A program made the position numbers and the translations under genes. A stretch of DNA of 64,000 nt from Anaeramoeba flamelloides (Eukaryota > Metamonada > Anaeramoebidae): contig JANTQA010000070.1 of the NCBI GenBank assembly GCA_027625915.1, forward strand, positions 12,157,001-12,221,000. Reading direction: 5' to 3'. The notes under the pieces were generated by a model. The model had not been told where the DNA came from. It ran no database searches and saw nothing but the letters and a program-made list of their open reading frames with translations. Shown piece by piece: positions 12,401 through 25,600 of this stretch; the stretch's first letter is position 1, and the number at the start of each line of letters is the position of its first letter.

Positions 12401-15400
12401 TTGTTTTATACCCTTTAAATTTGACAAAGTATGATTTTTGTAATATTCTTTCAGATATAAATAACTCATTCGAAAAATGAAAAAAATGAAAAAAAAAAAT
12501 CTTCGAGATCTCAAAAAGCACCAAAGAGAGACACTTCGGAACTAACACAGTTCTATTCAAAAGTGAAATTTAACAACGATTTAAATTGGGAATTAAGAGT
12601 GTTCTCTTTGGAGCTTTTTCTAAAAAGGTCCTCTTTTTTGATTTTTGATTTTTAGAAATCTATCATACATCACATGTTTGATTTGTTTTTGATTGGTACA
12701 AGAATTCATAAAAATTACTATTTTTTTTTTTTTCCAAACAAACCAGTATTTTTCATCGTAATGACTCTACCCTTAAGGAAATAAAAATGTAAAAAAATGG
12801 TATTTTTGAAATGAAGGTAAAATCGCTTATAATTTTTGAGGAACAATTTTGTCTCAAAATAAATTTAAATTTGAAGAATATTCATATTGCATAATTTGTA
12901 TGGATTGGAATATAATACTTTGCCAATAAAAAGGATTTAAAAGAATGACAATTAAAGGAAAGTCAACTATATCACAAAGTTTAGGATTTTTAAATGAAAA
13001 ATTTATTGATCCAAAAAATTAAAATGAATTTTTCGAAGAAAACAATGCAAATATAAAATTGATTTTTATTTTTTACATTCTGTGCTAGGGAATATGTAAA
13101 TTATTTCCAAGTATGCCAATATACTTGAAGAAAACTAAATGGGATTTGGAAATGCTTTAGATAGAACCCATGGATAAAAAATATTTTATTTTCGTAACTT
13201 TTCTTGTGAAATTTTTAATTTGGAAAGCAGAATAATTTTTTGCTCAAAAAAAACAAATTTCGAAAAAAAAAACTAAATTCGAACAATAACCCTTCTCTTG
13301 AGCCAATATTCTATTAATCCAATAAATATGCTTTGAGTCCATAAAAGTAATGCCCAGGGACCATAAAATATGAATGGTCCTTAATGGTAACTTGATAATT
13401 TATATATTTATATGTAACAGGGGAATATATTTTCAAATTTTTACGAATAATTTCAATTGATCCAAAAAAATGGAATTTCCCGAGTTTTATTTGAAATTTC
13501 CATGTGTTTTATATTTGACTGTACAGTCATCGCACTTTTTGATGTGCACTCAAAGATCACATATAAGGCACAAAATATTTTTTTTTTAAGGGAGTAGTCA
13601 TTTTTGAAAATAAAATTAAAATCTTGTTAAGATCTTGAAAATTTTTTTTTTTGTAATTTGTGTTTCGACTTATGAAATGGATGAGTTAGCCTCATTTAAA
13701 CAATTTATCGATTTGAGTCTCTTTTTTGAAATTCAAAATTTGCATCTTTCCAATATAAAACGAAAAAAAGTAACCTATTATTTTATTTAAGAATTAAGTT
13801 AATTCTTGAAAATGGGAAAACATATTTTTCGTTTTATGTTGGAAAGTATTGATTTCAAAAGCAAATTTTTTATTTAGTTTCTTTTTCTTTGATTAATATT
13901 TCAATTCAAATCTTAGCCATTAAAACTATTCATGGTTTAGGCGATTCAATAAATGAATATTTAGTAGAAACTTAACACCAGTTTATCAATTAAATTGAGA
14001 TCTATTATGCAAAAAAATTTTATTCTTTAATGCCTTTTGAAAAAGTTGTTTTCTGGTTTTCAAAAAATAAAACAAAATTGCAAAAAAATTTTCAATTTTG
14101 AAAAATTTTTTTAACAAATTGTTTGGTCTTATTCACAAGAATCCTTATAACAATTCAAATCATTTTTGGCAGAAAAAAAATGATTTTGAATTTTGAGGAT
14201 AAAATTAACTAATTCCCAAATATCCTCAAGAAAATTTTATTTTGAAAAACCGAATTTCATCTTAAAACAAAAACAAAATTTCTGAGTAAAATTTTTAAAT
14301 GACCACAAAACTTTGATTATTATAACTACTCTTCTTAAAAAAATACAATTATTTTTTAATGAGTTGAATATATCATTTTTTTGGTTAACCAAAAGTTTTA
14401 TCTCAAAATGGAAAAAAAATCTTTATATAAATATTACTGGTAACAAAGAAATTTTATCGTATAATAATGATCAAAATGACAATAAACGGGGTAAAAACTT
14501 GTTAAATTGTGAGAAAAAAAATGAATTTAAGAGTTTTCTTTTTCAGAAAAAATGGAAAAAAAAAAATTGATCTATCTAAACCAATTTTCTTTTATGACTT
14601 TCTAGTCGATCAGAATTTTTTGACACTTGGGATCTACAAAATACGAAATTAGAGAACACCACCAATAACATATTTTAAAATTTTGTCTTGTTATCGTAGA
14701 AGACTAGTCCCTTAAGGCACAATTCTTAAATATAGGGAAATAAGTTTTTTAATAATTATTTGAGTTGAAAAAAAAGAAAGGTTGTATTTATTAGGAACAA
14801 TCGTTTTAGGTGTGCTATTGAATTTTTTTGTATTTCTTATTTTGATTATATTGTGCATTATGTGTGATTTTTTAGTGTGCATTAAAAAGATTTGGTTCAG
14901 TAAAAGTAAAATTCTATCTCCAAGCTCAATAATAAAATGCAAAATTTAAATCTAAAAATGTTTATTTTCAATTCCTTTTGTGAAGATCTTGGGTTTGTTT
15001 TGTTCTTTCAAAACATCAAAAAATATTTTGAGAAAATGGATTTAAAAATTATTTGTTTCTATGTAGGGTAAGGATAGTAGTCAAAAGAAATTTTGTCTTG
15101 AAGAATAATATTTATTTTCAATTTCAACCGCCTCATTAATAAATTTCAAAATAGATCTACTGAAAAGCCAAGATATCGACAAAGTAAATACACAAGAAAA
15201 ATAGATCACAAAAAAAAAATGTAATAAGAACAAACCAGACTTCTGTGCACCAAAAGAAGGTAATTCAATCAAACGAACTGTTAAACAAATCCAAGATAAA
15301 AAAATGTTTGCGGTTGTTGTTTTCAAAAAGAAAAGAATTTTAATTCTGTTCCGAACAGAATGTATTGCTTCAAAATAAGAAAAAAAAAAAAGAAAAAAAA

Positions 15401-15810
15401 AAAAAATCATTTAAAAAGCAGAATCCTTACCAATTTGCACACGACAAAAGAATTGAGCAAAGGTCAAACTGTGTGTCTTTCATTTTATGTTTTTTCTCGA
15501 GACCAATGATATTTGTCCAAGAAAAATCCATGATATTTCGAAGCTGTGGTTCTGCGATGAAACCTAAAAGTAAAGATAAGTAAGTAGTGCAGGATTGAAG
15601 CATATCGTCATAACTGGAATTGTGAAGTGGTGGAGAATGGATGTAAGTTAAAAGGGATGTCCTTGCAGATGTTAAGAGCCCCAACAAATTTCGGGCGTCT
15701 TCACCCTGGACACTCTTTCCAAGTACCTTGAGAAAATTGATCGGTGTGGTTTGCTTGAGTATTGGTGAAAAGAAGTGATATGGAATTACAGGTGGTTCTT
15801 CAGAATTCAT
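9441..15810 (-). CDS. BROX: BROX-like Bro1-domain protein with CaaX box (2 exons)
   Basis: Exon 1 is 15810-15431 and exon 2 is 10365-9441, joined in phase 2 (donor GTAAGG, acceptor TAAAG), giving 434 residues. The Bro1 domain fills most of the protein. Exon 1 carries LLGFIAEPQLRNIMDFSWT, matching the conserved start of human BROX. The junction restores a Trp and continues collinearly with BROX, and NAEELHREL follows. Known BROX is an ESCRT-III (CHMP4)-binding protein acting at endosomal and nuclear membranes. The C-terminus is acidic and lysine-rich and ends CTIL, a CaaX box whose final Leu predicts geranylgeranylation; animal BROX ends CYIS. Length is close to the roughly 411 residues of human BROX. 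The ATG at 15808-15810 is the first in frame with the domain. Confidence 0.9.
10650..11222 (+). mobile_element. repeat D copy 1, about 550 bp
   Basis: Highly similar over its length to 43150-43695, and more distantly to 51595-52140, 52130-52590 and the split copy at 55360-56612. It starts near AACTCCAATTCAAAATTTTT and ends near GTGTGGAAATTTTTGAATTT. The ends are weakly complementary, suggesting a MITE with short decayed TIRs. It is non-coding. Confidence 0.65.
13640..13860 (+). repeat. repeat E with internal palindrome
   Basis: Related to about 7450-7570 on the same strand and to 37890-38110 on the opposite strand. A shared block runs from a TTTGTGTTTCGACTTATGAA-like stretch to TTGAAATTCAAAATT. 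Bases 13746-13855 form an imperfect palindrome with CCAATATAAAACGAAAAA on one side and TTTTTCGTTTTATGTTGG on the other. Likely an old foldback element. Confidence 0.5.
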
Positions 15811-16139
15811 CGACTTGTGTTTGTTTGGTTTGGGAAATCAGTTTAAAAAGGAGAAGAAAAAATAAATTATTAGAATAAAAACTTTTCTTTTCAAATGTGT
15901 TTTTCTTATTTTAAATTGTCCCTAAAATGAGAGTTAATCTTAATCATTCAGTAGTTTGTTTATTTTGATTCAAAGAATTGAAACTAAATAAGTCTTGTAA
16001 TTTTTAATCTGATCAAAAATCAATCAATTAGTATTGTTTAAGTGACGAGTAAACGAAAAAAAATCTTTAGTAAATTTAAGCAAATAGAAAAAAATTTTTA
16101 CTGTATCTTGAAATTGAAAAATAAAGGAAAAATCTGATA

Positions 16140-17245
16140 ACTACAAAATACTAACTTACTTTTAATACTATTTTCAGAAATGAATTATTGTTTTTAAAAG
16201 TCGAATCTATTTTTTTAATTTTTGAAAAGTTCAAAATTCAACTTATTTCTGAATTATTTAAAAAAATTTATTTTCTTTAAAAGAAGATTGAAATCTCATT
16301 GCCTGTAAAGGAAGTGAACAAAAACACACTTCAAAAATTAAACCACTAAGTTCTATAATAACTAAGTTTAAAAAATCTACTTAATTTCAAAAAAAATACA
16401 ATAATTATTTTAAACTTGTAAAAAATATAATTTTTTGATTTAAAGAACAGACCAAATCTATTTTTTCTTGGGATTGAATAAAAAAATCTGAGAAAAAGAA
16501 CCAAACAATCGAATTAAAAATTCTCCCGAAATACTTTTTTAAAACCTGGAAAATTCAACCTATAATCTCAAGTAATAATTTTTAATTTGATTATTTATAA
16601 TCAATAATTAATAACTCAATCTTAATTATTTCAGTAAGCCATTAACAACCCAATGATTAAATTTATTAAATAGACTTTACAATTATTTCTCAATTTTTTA
16701 AAGATTTTTCCACAAATAAAAGAATTCAAATGCATATTTCGAAATAAAAAAAAAAAAAAAAAGCTATTATCAAATACCTGATTTTAATACTAACAGTTCC
16801 TTGTTTATACCCTAGATATTAGAAAAAATATATTGACAAGTCTTTTAAATTTCAAGAAATTTAATAAATATTTCAGAATATTATAACTGTTTAAATTTTT
16901 TTAGATCTTCAAGGATACAATATTTGATTTATTTTTATTGTATTTTTAAAATATGATTTAAATTTCAATGTTATTTGTTCATAAAGACTCTCTGAAATTC
17001 CTAAAAGTGAGATTTCCACAAAATTAATTTTTTTGCAATTTTTTTTTTTTCTTATTTGATCGAAAAACTCAACAAAAAAGGATTTTATTTTTTTACTGAA
17101 AATTTCATTGCGAATTAATGAAATCTTTTAAAAATGATTATTCATTTCTCTAAAGTTGATAAATGAAGTTGCATATCGGTTTTAATTGTATCCTTATGTA
17201 AATAATTACTCTATTACCTTTGGGAAAAAAAAAATAAATAAGAGT
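16140..17245 (+). repeat. dispersed repeat A, copy 2 (about 1.1 kb)
   Basis: Collinear direct repeat of 23726-24835. Shared blocks include TTACTTTTAATACTATTTTC followed by AGAAATGAATTATTGTTTTT, then ACCACTAAGTTCTA. Both copies end in a GGAAAAAAAAAATAAATAA-like tail. No coding capacity or terminal inverted repeats are visible. The repeat family is unidentified. Confidence 0.75.
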
Positions 17246-17884
17246 TACTAGTCCCTTAAGGGATTAGCGTCACAAAAGATTCATAAATAATCAAACTATA
17301 TTGTAATTAGGTATGAATGATATTAATACTCTATAATTCCGAAATGTTTTAAATATTCCAATATGATAATTATTGAACAATAAATTATTGGATTTTTCGG
17401 AAGTTTCACAAATAAAAATCTGATTTTGAAAATTTTTTTTCAATTTCTTTTCCGAATCTGAAAATAGATCTCAAAATAATAGTATTCTATTTATTCAAAA
17501 GTTAATATTTAGAAACAACAAGTGAAAATATTTTTTATATTATTTCATACTAAAATTTATCTAATATCCATTAAAAAATAAAAACCTTAAAATTGATTGG
17601 CTTCATTCACTTTTCTGGAAACTTGTTGTATTTTCAATATATATCTAATAAGTGAAAATAATTATCAAAATAAATCTCTGAGTTAATTATTTAGTGTTTT
17701 TTTTTTACTGTAAATCCCATGAAAAAAATCAAAAAAATTGAGTGAAATAATTGGTCCAGATAAATAAAAAAACATAAAAAAATAAAGAATAATAACTCAG
17801 ATATTATTCAAAAATATATTCATTATTAATCTGATGATTGGTCAATGATCAAAAAATAATGACTCTTTAATCAAATGTAACAAA

Positions 17885-18280
17885 AAAATTTTAGAAATTA
17901 GGAAAGTGACTTCGAGTGTCGTAGTATACCATCAAGCGCCTAGTTTTTTTTTTCAATTTTCTGTTTTATTTGTAGACTACATATGTTTTTACTAAGGTTT
18001 TTTATTTTATTTGTCAAGTATTCTAGGTTTTTCTGAGGTTTTCTATTTTATGTACGAAGTGTTCTAGGTTTTTTTGAGATTTCGATTTATTTCGAAAATC
18101 AATAGATTTTCATTAGGTTTTTTTTACTTTTTGAAATAAACCAAAATTTATTAAAAATTTCTGTTTATTTCAAAAAATAAAAAAAACCCAGAACACTTCA
18201 CAAATAAAATAAAAAACTCAAAACACCTAAGGAAAATCTATTGGTTTTCTAAATTAATAGAAAACTCAAAAAGATAATGA
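17885..18280. repeat. repeat K: GTTCTAGGTTTTTTTGAG-type, inverted units
   Basis: Contains repeated GTTCTAGGTTTTT-type units in direct and inverted orientation, for example GAAGTGTTCTAGGTTTTTTT near 18055 and its inverse near 18190. Related sequence occurs at 53310-53935 and 60190-60570. The start, TTCGAGTGTCGTAGTATACC followed by GCGCCTAG and poly-T, resembles the 3' boundary seen at a LINE fragment near 53300. Confidence 0.5.
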
Positions 18281-18344
18281 AAAATAGGAATTAACAATTC
18301 TTCTCTTAATAATATAAAAAAATCATTTTTTTTTTCCAAATAAA

Positions 18345-18790
18345 CTGATCAAAAAAGCCCTTGCCTATCTACTATAATCTGTGTTTGAAAATATAACCCA
18401 GAATCTTGTTTCTTCTGGTTCCAATGCAACATCCAATCGACTACCAAATATTATACCTGAGTTCAAATCAATTTTGAAGATAAAAGGTCTGTTTATTTTT
18501 AGTAAAATTTAAATTATACATGCAAATATTCTGCAAATTTTCCATAATATTTTCAATTTTTTTAAAAATTCTCTGATTTTTTGATATATATTTTTATTAA
18601 AAAATTACTCTATTTTTTGAGATAAATTTTACAATTTGATCCTTAATTTTTACATTTTTTTTAAATAATAGAACTTTAAGAAACCAATACCAAATTCAAT
18701 TATGGTTTATTGTTGGTCTCTTTGATTGGTTAATGTATAGGTCTTCTATAACAAAACAAACACTCTTTATATTTTAAAAGACAGATTAAA
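18345..18790 (+). repeat. left arm of a 4.5-kb-spaced inverted repeat
   Basis: The reverse complement of 22385-22825, with clear but diverged identity. Matching blocks are ATCAAAAAAGCCCTTGCC at the outer end, then AATAATAGAACTTTAAGAAA, then AGGTCTTCTATAACAAA toward the inner end. PIGN exon 1 lies between the arms. This is either two opposite insertions of one family or the ends of one composite element. Confidence 0.75.
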
Positions 18791-19321
18791 TTGTTTCTGC
18801 ACACATTATTATGACTACAATCATGAATTTTTTTAGCAACTAAACTAAATTGCAAAACAGATTTAAGATCAGATTTTTTTCAACTCAAAAGTCCAGGAAT
18901 ATTGATATGCCGAATTTAACTTATTCTTTAAAGGTAGATTTTTTTCAAATATTATAGGATGTTTTGGCTCAAAGCAAAGGATAATTTTTGAAAATGATGT
19001 AAATAACAAATAGTGCTATTTTACTAATTATTTGTTGGAAAAAAACACCATGATCTTTACAAAACCAATCAGAAAAGATACAGAATATTTTTTGTTTTCT
19101 AATCAAACTTGCTGATTAAACTTTATGATAAATTTTTCAAACATGAATTTGATTTTATCATCAATTTTGAAATCTCGTTTATTTTGTTTAAATGCTCTTC
19201 CATCTTAACTATAAGAGTATGGAGACTCAAATTTAGTCTGGTTTGTAAAGCAAGAATTAGCAAAAAAATCACTCATTTAAAAATCCGTTTCTTTTATCAA
19301 TCTTTCTTATTATTCGCAGTC

Positions 19322-19472
19322 TAAATGGAAAATATTTTCCACTTCCTTTTTTCTATTTTCCTTTGTGTACAAAGACAGTTTTCAAAGAAGTGGGTTGCTC
19401 TTTGTGATCTCAAAGAAAAAAAAGGAAATTGAAAAGGAAAACAATATTTTTCCCTATTTAAGATTCAGATAC
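19322..19472. mobile_element. repeat F (palindromic MITE), decayed copy
   Basis: An imperfect palindrome opening CTAAATGGAAAATATTTTCC and closing with AAAACAATATTTTTCCCTAT. It resembles the better-preserved copy at 21303-21473 and copies near 41113 and 45493. The outer CTGG ends are not preserved here. Confidence 0.5.
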
Positions 19473-19650
19473 GATTAAGTCTTTTCAAACTTTTAAAAAC
19501 TTACCAATAATATACAATCAATTCCCAAACACTTTTAATGGGATAACACATTTCCAAATTCATATAATTGACTGTAAGGATTTTTCGAAAATAAAAAACA
19601 TTTTTTTTTAAAAATTTCAAGTTAAGCTGGTGATAAAATTTTTATTGATC

Positions 19651-22600
19651 ATGAAATTTTATCTCTTTTTATTTTTCACTTTCCTAATTTTTGTAAATCT
19701 TATCACACTTTATGTCTCTCTTCTGATCGAATTTGATAGTCCTTATGTTGAAATTGATGAAGTTACAAAGCCGCAATATTATTACTCAAACAGAACAAAG
19801 GAACAAGAGAATGTCCCACCAATTGCTTTATCAAAAAGGTTTTTTCTCTTTATTTTGGATGGCATGCCTGCAGACTCGTTCTTTACGATGCAAAGTACGG
19901 ACGGTGCTCGTGTAGGAAGCGTGATTGAATATATGCATTCGAAAATGGACAAAGGCCAATTTGGTGTTTCGTTGACAACTGTACCTACGGAGACCCATGC
20001 TTGCCATATGAATCTTTTTTCAGGTTTGAATTACTTTTAATACAAATTTGGTTTTATCTTTCGAAAAACACGTTCTCAAAAAGTTTTTTTTAAAGGACAT
20101 TTTTAAAAAAGCCAACAAACTTCATTAGATCTCTTTTTTAGTTCACTACTAAAAATTTTTTTGCTTTCGGCTATTGTCAAAAAGTGAGAAATTTGTGAGA
20201 ATTGAGGTTGTCAGAAATAGAAACATTTTGAAACGTTTTCTGTTTGAATAAAGGTTGAGACTTTTTTGAAAAAAGTGCTTTTCTTCCTACTTCAATCTCT
20301 ACCTCAAACCTAAAGTGTTACTAATCACTCTTCGAAAGAGAATACTTAATTTTTTAACGTTCCTCACTTTTTTAAAATAGTTGAATACTTTTTGAGAATA
20401 TATTATCTTAATTTTTCCAAATTGTGATTTATAAGCAAAAAAAAACACCAATTTTTGACGAGATCTCTCAAGTAAAAATACCTCGTCAGAACAAACTTTT
20501 CTGATACAGGAACTCTTTTCATTGATGATTTCTCTACTCCTCTCCCAAAATCAGAAACCTTTTGAAAATAAATGTCTGAAAACAAGTTTGTAATATTAAA
20601 GTAAGAGAACAAATCGTCTTCAAACGGAAATTTTAACAAATACCCTTACTTCCTCTTCTTTATTCTTTTTGAAATATTTTTGATTTTTTCGATTGTAATC
20701 ATTTTTGATTTGTTTTTGAAAATACCTTTTCACCTTTTTCGCGAAACTGTCACATTAAAAATCCGTAAAACAACATTGTACAAACCACTTAAGCTACTTA
20801 ACACACCCCCACCCCCCCCCCTCTCAATAGCCCGTGTTTTGAAAATTGTATGTGTTTTTGATAAAAATAAATGTTTTCACAAAAAGGAATTGTGATTTTT
20901 TTTATACTGAGATATTCTGGTTAACAAATGAAAATTTTTATTTCAAGCTCTCAAATATTTTACATTATTAGTTCTCAGAAAAACCAAAACACCTTAATAA
21001 AACCAATTAGAAACGGCGTTTCGAGAGATTTAATTAAACTTCCATATTGAGCTTTGAGATAAACTTCTAATTTTATTAATTTGAATTTAACAGGACTTAA
21101 CCTCACGCCTTTTTTTTTTTTTTTACCTTTGTGAAAAAAATTTGGTTCATTAAAAAAAATTGGTTCAGTCAAAAATTTGTTTTCGTTTTTTTAAATAATA
21201 AATATTGGCAAAATGATTGTTGATCAAAGTAAAATTTTATGAACAAATCTTACATTTAAGAAAAAGCAAATTCACTATCAGTTATAATTTTCAAAAACAA
21301 TACTGGTATTCCAATTCTAAATGGGAAACAATTTTCACTCCCAATCCTATATTTTTCTTTAATAAATTGAGTTCTAAAAAGGAGTGGGTTGTGGTCTGTG
21401 GTTTCGTTCTTGCTTTGAAAAAGAAAATTGAAAATGAAGTGAAAATTTTTCCCATTTATCATTCAAATACCAGTATTGTTTCGTTGCATTTTGACCTTTT
21501 AGAATTGCTTTTTAACACTAAGAATACACAACTTGAATTTTAATTGAACACTTTAAAAAAATGTTAATTTTTTTTTATTAGATTACATTCCAAGATCAAG
21601 TTAGTTATTGTTTGGGAAGACCAAAAATGAATAACAGTTTTAAATTAAAGTTTGTTTATGGATCTTTAGAATTTAAATGGTTTCTAAAATCTTAATATTT
21701 CGTTATTCGTTATTTTGAAGTTTTGATTTTAAAACATTAGTGGAAAACATAGTGAAAATCAATCTCGTTTGAAAGATTTTATGATTCAATTGGGTTTTAA
21801 ACGATATTTAAGATTAACCTTGATAAATTTGCGTTAATTAACAATGATAAATATCTTATTGAATTAATATATTTTAATATTTCCTAATAAATAGTTCTCT
21901 TATTTTTTGTCAAGTTTACAATTAAAATTCAATTTTTCTTTTAGAGTTCCACAGTAATTCTAAAAGGACAAAATGCAACAATTTAATATTAATTTTGAAT
22001 TATACAATTGATAGTAACTTTGCTTTTTCTTAAATATAAGATTTGTTCACAAAATTTTCCTTTGATCAACAATCATTTTGCCAATAATATTTATTATTTA
22101 AAAAACGAAAACAAATTTTTGACTGAACCAATTTTTTTTAATGAATCAATTTTTATTCGCAATGCATAACTGTTTTGGAAAAAAATTAAAATGTGTTTTA
22201 CAAAAAAACACAAAAACAATAAAATAAATGGGCTTAACAGTTTATTATCTGATGCTTTTGCAAATTTTTATTTTTTTTCGAGAATCCCCCAAACCATTTG
22301 ATCAACCAAATAAACAATAACCTTCTGAAAAAAAAAATGTCAACTATTGTTCAAAATAAGATATGAGACTTTTTTCACAAGTCTTTAAAAATAAAAAGCC
22401 ATATTTCTTTGTTATAGAAGACCTTAACATTAATTGATCAAAGAAACTGATAATAAACCCGAAGTAAACATGGTATTGGTTTCTTAAAGTTCTATTATTA
22501 AAAAAGAAACTCTAAAAAATAAAAGATCAAAATAGAAAATTATTCTTCCAAAAATAGAGTTAATTAAAGAGAAATTGTATACCTCAACAAAAAATTAAAA

Positions 22601-25600
22601 AATTTCAGAAATAATGAAAAATTACTAAAAAATTTTAAACAAATTCAATTCCTAATTTAAAATTTACTTCAAATATCAATGAGTTTACCTTCGAAATTGA
22701 TTTTGCTTTTAGATATACTGTTGGGTAGCGAATTACATGTTGTATTTGAAACAAGAAGAAAAAAGTATTGGTTTTATTTTGAAAGATGATTATAGGACCT
22801 TGGGCAAGGGCTTTTTTGATAACTCTATTCTAAGAAAATCAAGTTCACCAATTTTGTTTTGCTATTTGTGAAAAATTTCGAACCAAACTTGAAAAAAAAG
22901 TGAAACGCTCTTTTTAATTGGAAAAGATTAGCCAAAACGAAAGGCAAAATCAATTTAAAAGAGGAAACAAATTAACTCGGAAGAATCATTCATTATATTG
23001 TTATCAGTCAAATCAACAAATATATTTTATAGTTACTTTTTAAACAAAATTGTATAAGTGTGGCTTTGGAGATTTCAAAAAAAATAGTCAAATTTTTCCA
23101 ACAAATTTCGAATAATAAATAAATCAAAGAAAAACCTGATTAAAAGATCGTATTATAAAACACTGTTATTATGTTTAAACCCTCCATTTTCTCTTTAATT
23201 ATTGATTTTTTCAATAATTAATTGATTTTGATCTTAATCGTTTATTATATCTTTTATTAATCGATCTTACTTTTCATTTTTAGGTTTGTGTGATTTCTGT
23301 GATTCTCTTTGGGTTACCATAAAAAATCTTGTTGAACTTTATTTTTCCAAACGATTTAAATAAAAAAAATTGAAAGGAAATGAAAACTAATCACTTTAAA
23401 AAATTCAAATAGCAGTTTAAACCTTACGATACTAAAACTTGGCCCAACAAACAAATATTTTGAAAAAAAATTTGGAAACTAATCCTTGTTTCAAAAACAA
23501 TAATTATTCTAACTTAATCATATTTAAAATCCGAAAATCACAGTTATTTTTCAAAATTTGGAAAAACAAGATTTATTTTTTTTTCAAAAACACAAAAACT
23601 TTTCAAAACATCGGTTATCAGGGGTACTGTAGTAACCATAAAAAAAATCTTCCAGTAAATTTAATAGCAAATTGAAAAAAATTTTACCCAATATTGTAAA
23701 AAAAAATTACCGTAAAAATCTGATTACTACAGAATCAAACTCTTACTTTTAATACTATTTTCAGAAATGAATTATTGTTTTTAAAAGTCTGATCCATTTT
23801 TTTCATTTTTCTGAAAAGTTCAAAAATGTAAGATATTTCTGAATTATTTGAAAAAATTTATTTTCTTTGAAAGAAGAGAGAATTCTTATTATTTTCAAAC
23901 GGAGTGTACAAAAATACACATTAAAAATAAAACCACTAAGTTCTAAAATATCCCAGGATAAAAAATCTACTTAATTTCAAAAAAAATTACAATAATTATT
24001 TTTAACTTGAAAAAATATAATTTTTTTATTCAAATCAATTTTTTCTCTTTTTTGTTTGAATAAAAAAATCTCAGAAAAACAACCAAACTAGATAAGTCAA
24101 AAATAGCATCAAAATACTTTTTCAAAACCTGTAAAATTCAACTTCGAACAGATCAAAAAATAATTTTTAATTTGGTTATGTTTTTAATCAATAATTAATA
24201 ACCAAATCTTAATTGTTTTGGTGTGTTAATAATCAACCAAAGATTAAAATTATCAATAGAGGTTTTCTCTTATTTTCCAATTTTTTAAAGATTTTCAAAC
24301 AAATAAAATTAATTCAAATGAAAAAAATATAATAAAAAAAAATAATAGATATTCTCAAATAACTTTTTTTCAATAATAATAGTTTGCTTTTAATACTTTG
24401 GATATTTGAAAAATAATATTGCCTAATCTTTTAAATTTCAAGAAATTTAATAAATATTTGTGAATAAAATAAATGATCAATTTTTTTAGATCTTCTAGAA
24501 TTCAATAATTGATTTATTTTTTTGTATTTTTAAACGAAGGTTAAAGGTTCAATGTTAATTTGTTCAGATAGACCCTCATAAATTACTAAAAGTGTGATTA
24601 CTTAAAAATAAAAAGGTTTTGAAAATTTTCTCTTTTTTTATTTACGATCCCAAAATCCAAACCACAAAAAGATCAAATGCTTTTTTACTCAAAATTAATT
24701 TGGGTAAAAAAATGAATTCTTTTAAAAATAAGAATTCATTTATCTAAAGTTGATAAATGAGTTTGTTTATTAAAGTTTAATTGGATCCTTTTAAAAAAAA
24801 GTGCACTCTTGTCTTTTGGAAAAAAAAATAAATAACAAATTCATCACCCTTCCCAAGAAATTTTTTTCGCAATTTTTAAAAGTTGTAAAGTAAAAAAAAA
24901 AAAATTTACACTCAAAAGGGCAAAACTGAAGTGGTGTAAATAATCCGTGTTTTTATTTCAATCCATCTTAATCTGTAAGAGAATTTAACTCGCACTCAAA
25001 CTATTGTTCCACTGTTGAGAGAAACGAAATATGCCTATGTGTTGAATGCAACCCATGTGCAAGAAATAATGCTCTTGAAATCAATTTTAAAAATGAATTA
25101 TGAAGATATGGAAAGATTATAATATAATTTTTTGACAAAAAAATAATCGTTTTATCTCACAAATTTTGTAAATATGATGAAATTTTTGAAACCAAAACAA
25201 TTAATATTTTTTAAACGCTTTACACATTTTCAAGAGCTAACCTCAAAAGTTGGTTTAAATTTGAGTAGAGCATGGGTATATATTCCTATCGTCAAATGCC
25301 CAAGCTTAAAAAAAAAACATGGTTAAATTTTCCTTACAGATTAGAGTTCTTCCACATGGTGTAGTGCCACAACTGTAGAATTACATTTTTTTTTTTGTAC
25401 AAACATTGAAAATTAAATATTTTGTCCAATTTGGGGATTGGTTTTCAAAAGAAAAGTTCCATTACAACCAAAAAGAATTTAGAAAATAGCCTTAAGGTAA
25501 ATATAATTAAGTTAAACTTGATTTTAATTTTGCAAAGAAGAAATTCAAAATATGTTTCTTTTACATTTTTGGAAATGGATTTTTCAATAGTGAATTTGAA

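Larger units (their letters stand above)
10366..15430 (-). other. 5,065-bp intron of BROX-like gene
   Basis: Bounded by GTAAGG and AAAG. It contains repeat D copy 1 at 10650-11222, a roughly 110-bp palindrome at 13746-13855 within a repeat related to 7450-7740, and numerous poly-A and poly-T runs. No exon is needed between the two flanks because the encoded protein is collinear with BROX across the junction. Open frames at 14313-14570 and elsewhere are A/T-driven and unsupported. Confidence 0.8.
15811..19650. other. divergent intergenic region between BROX-like and PIGN genes
   Basis: This 3.8-kb interval must hold the promoters of both divergent genes, but no core promoter motif can be picked out against the AT background. 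It contains repeat A copy 2 (16140-17245), a poly-T-associated repeat K (17885-18280), the left arm of a large inverted repeat (18345-18790) and a decayed palindromic element (19322-19472). No gene is seen. Confidence 0.65.

Noticed and set aside
21217-21543. Open frame of 108 residues in the PIGN intron
   Set aside because: It spans the boundary between an inverted-repeat arm and a palindromic MITE, so it is a chance frame in repeats.
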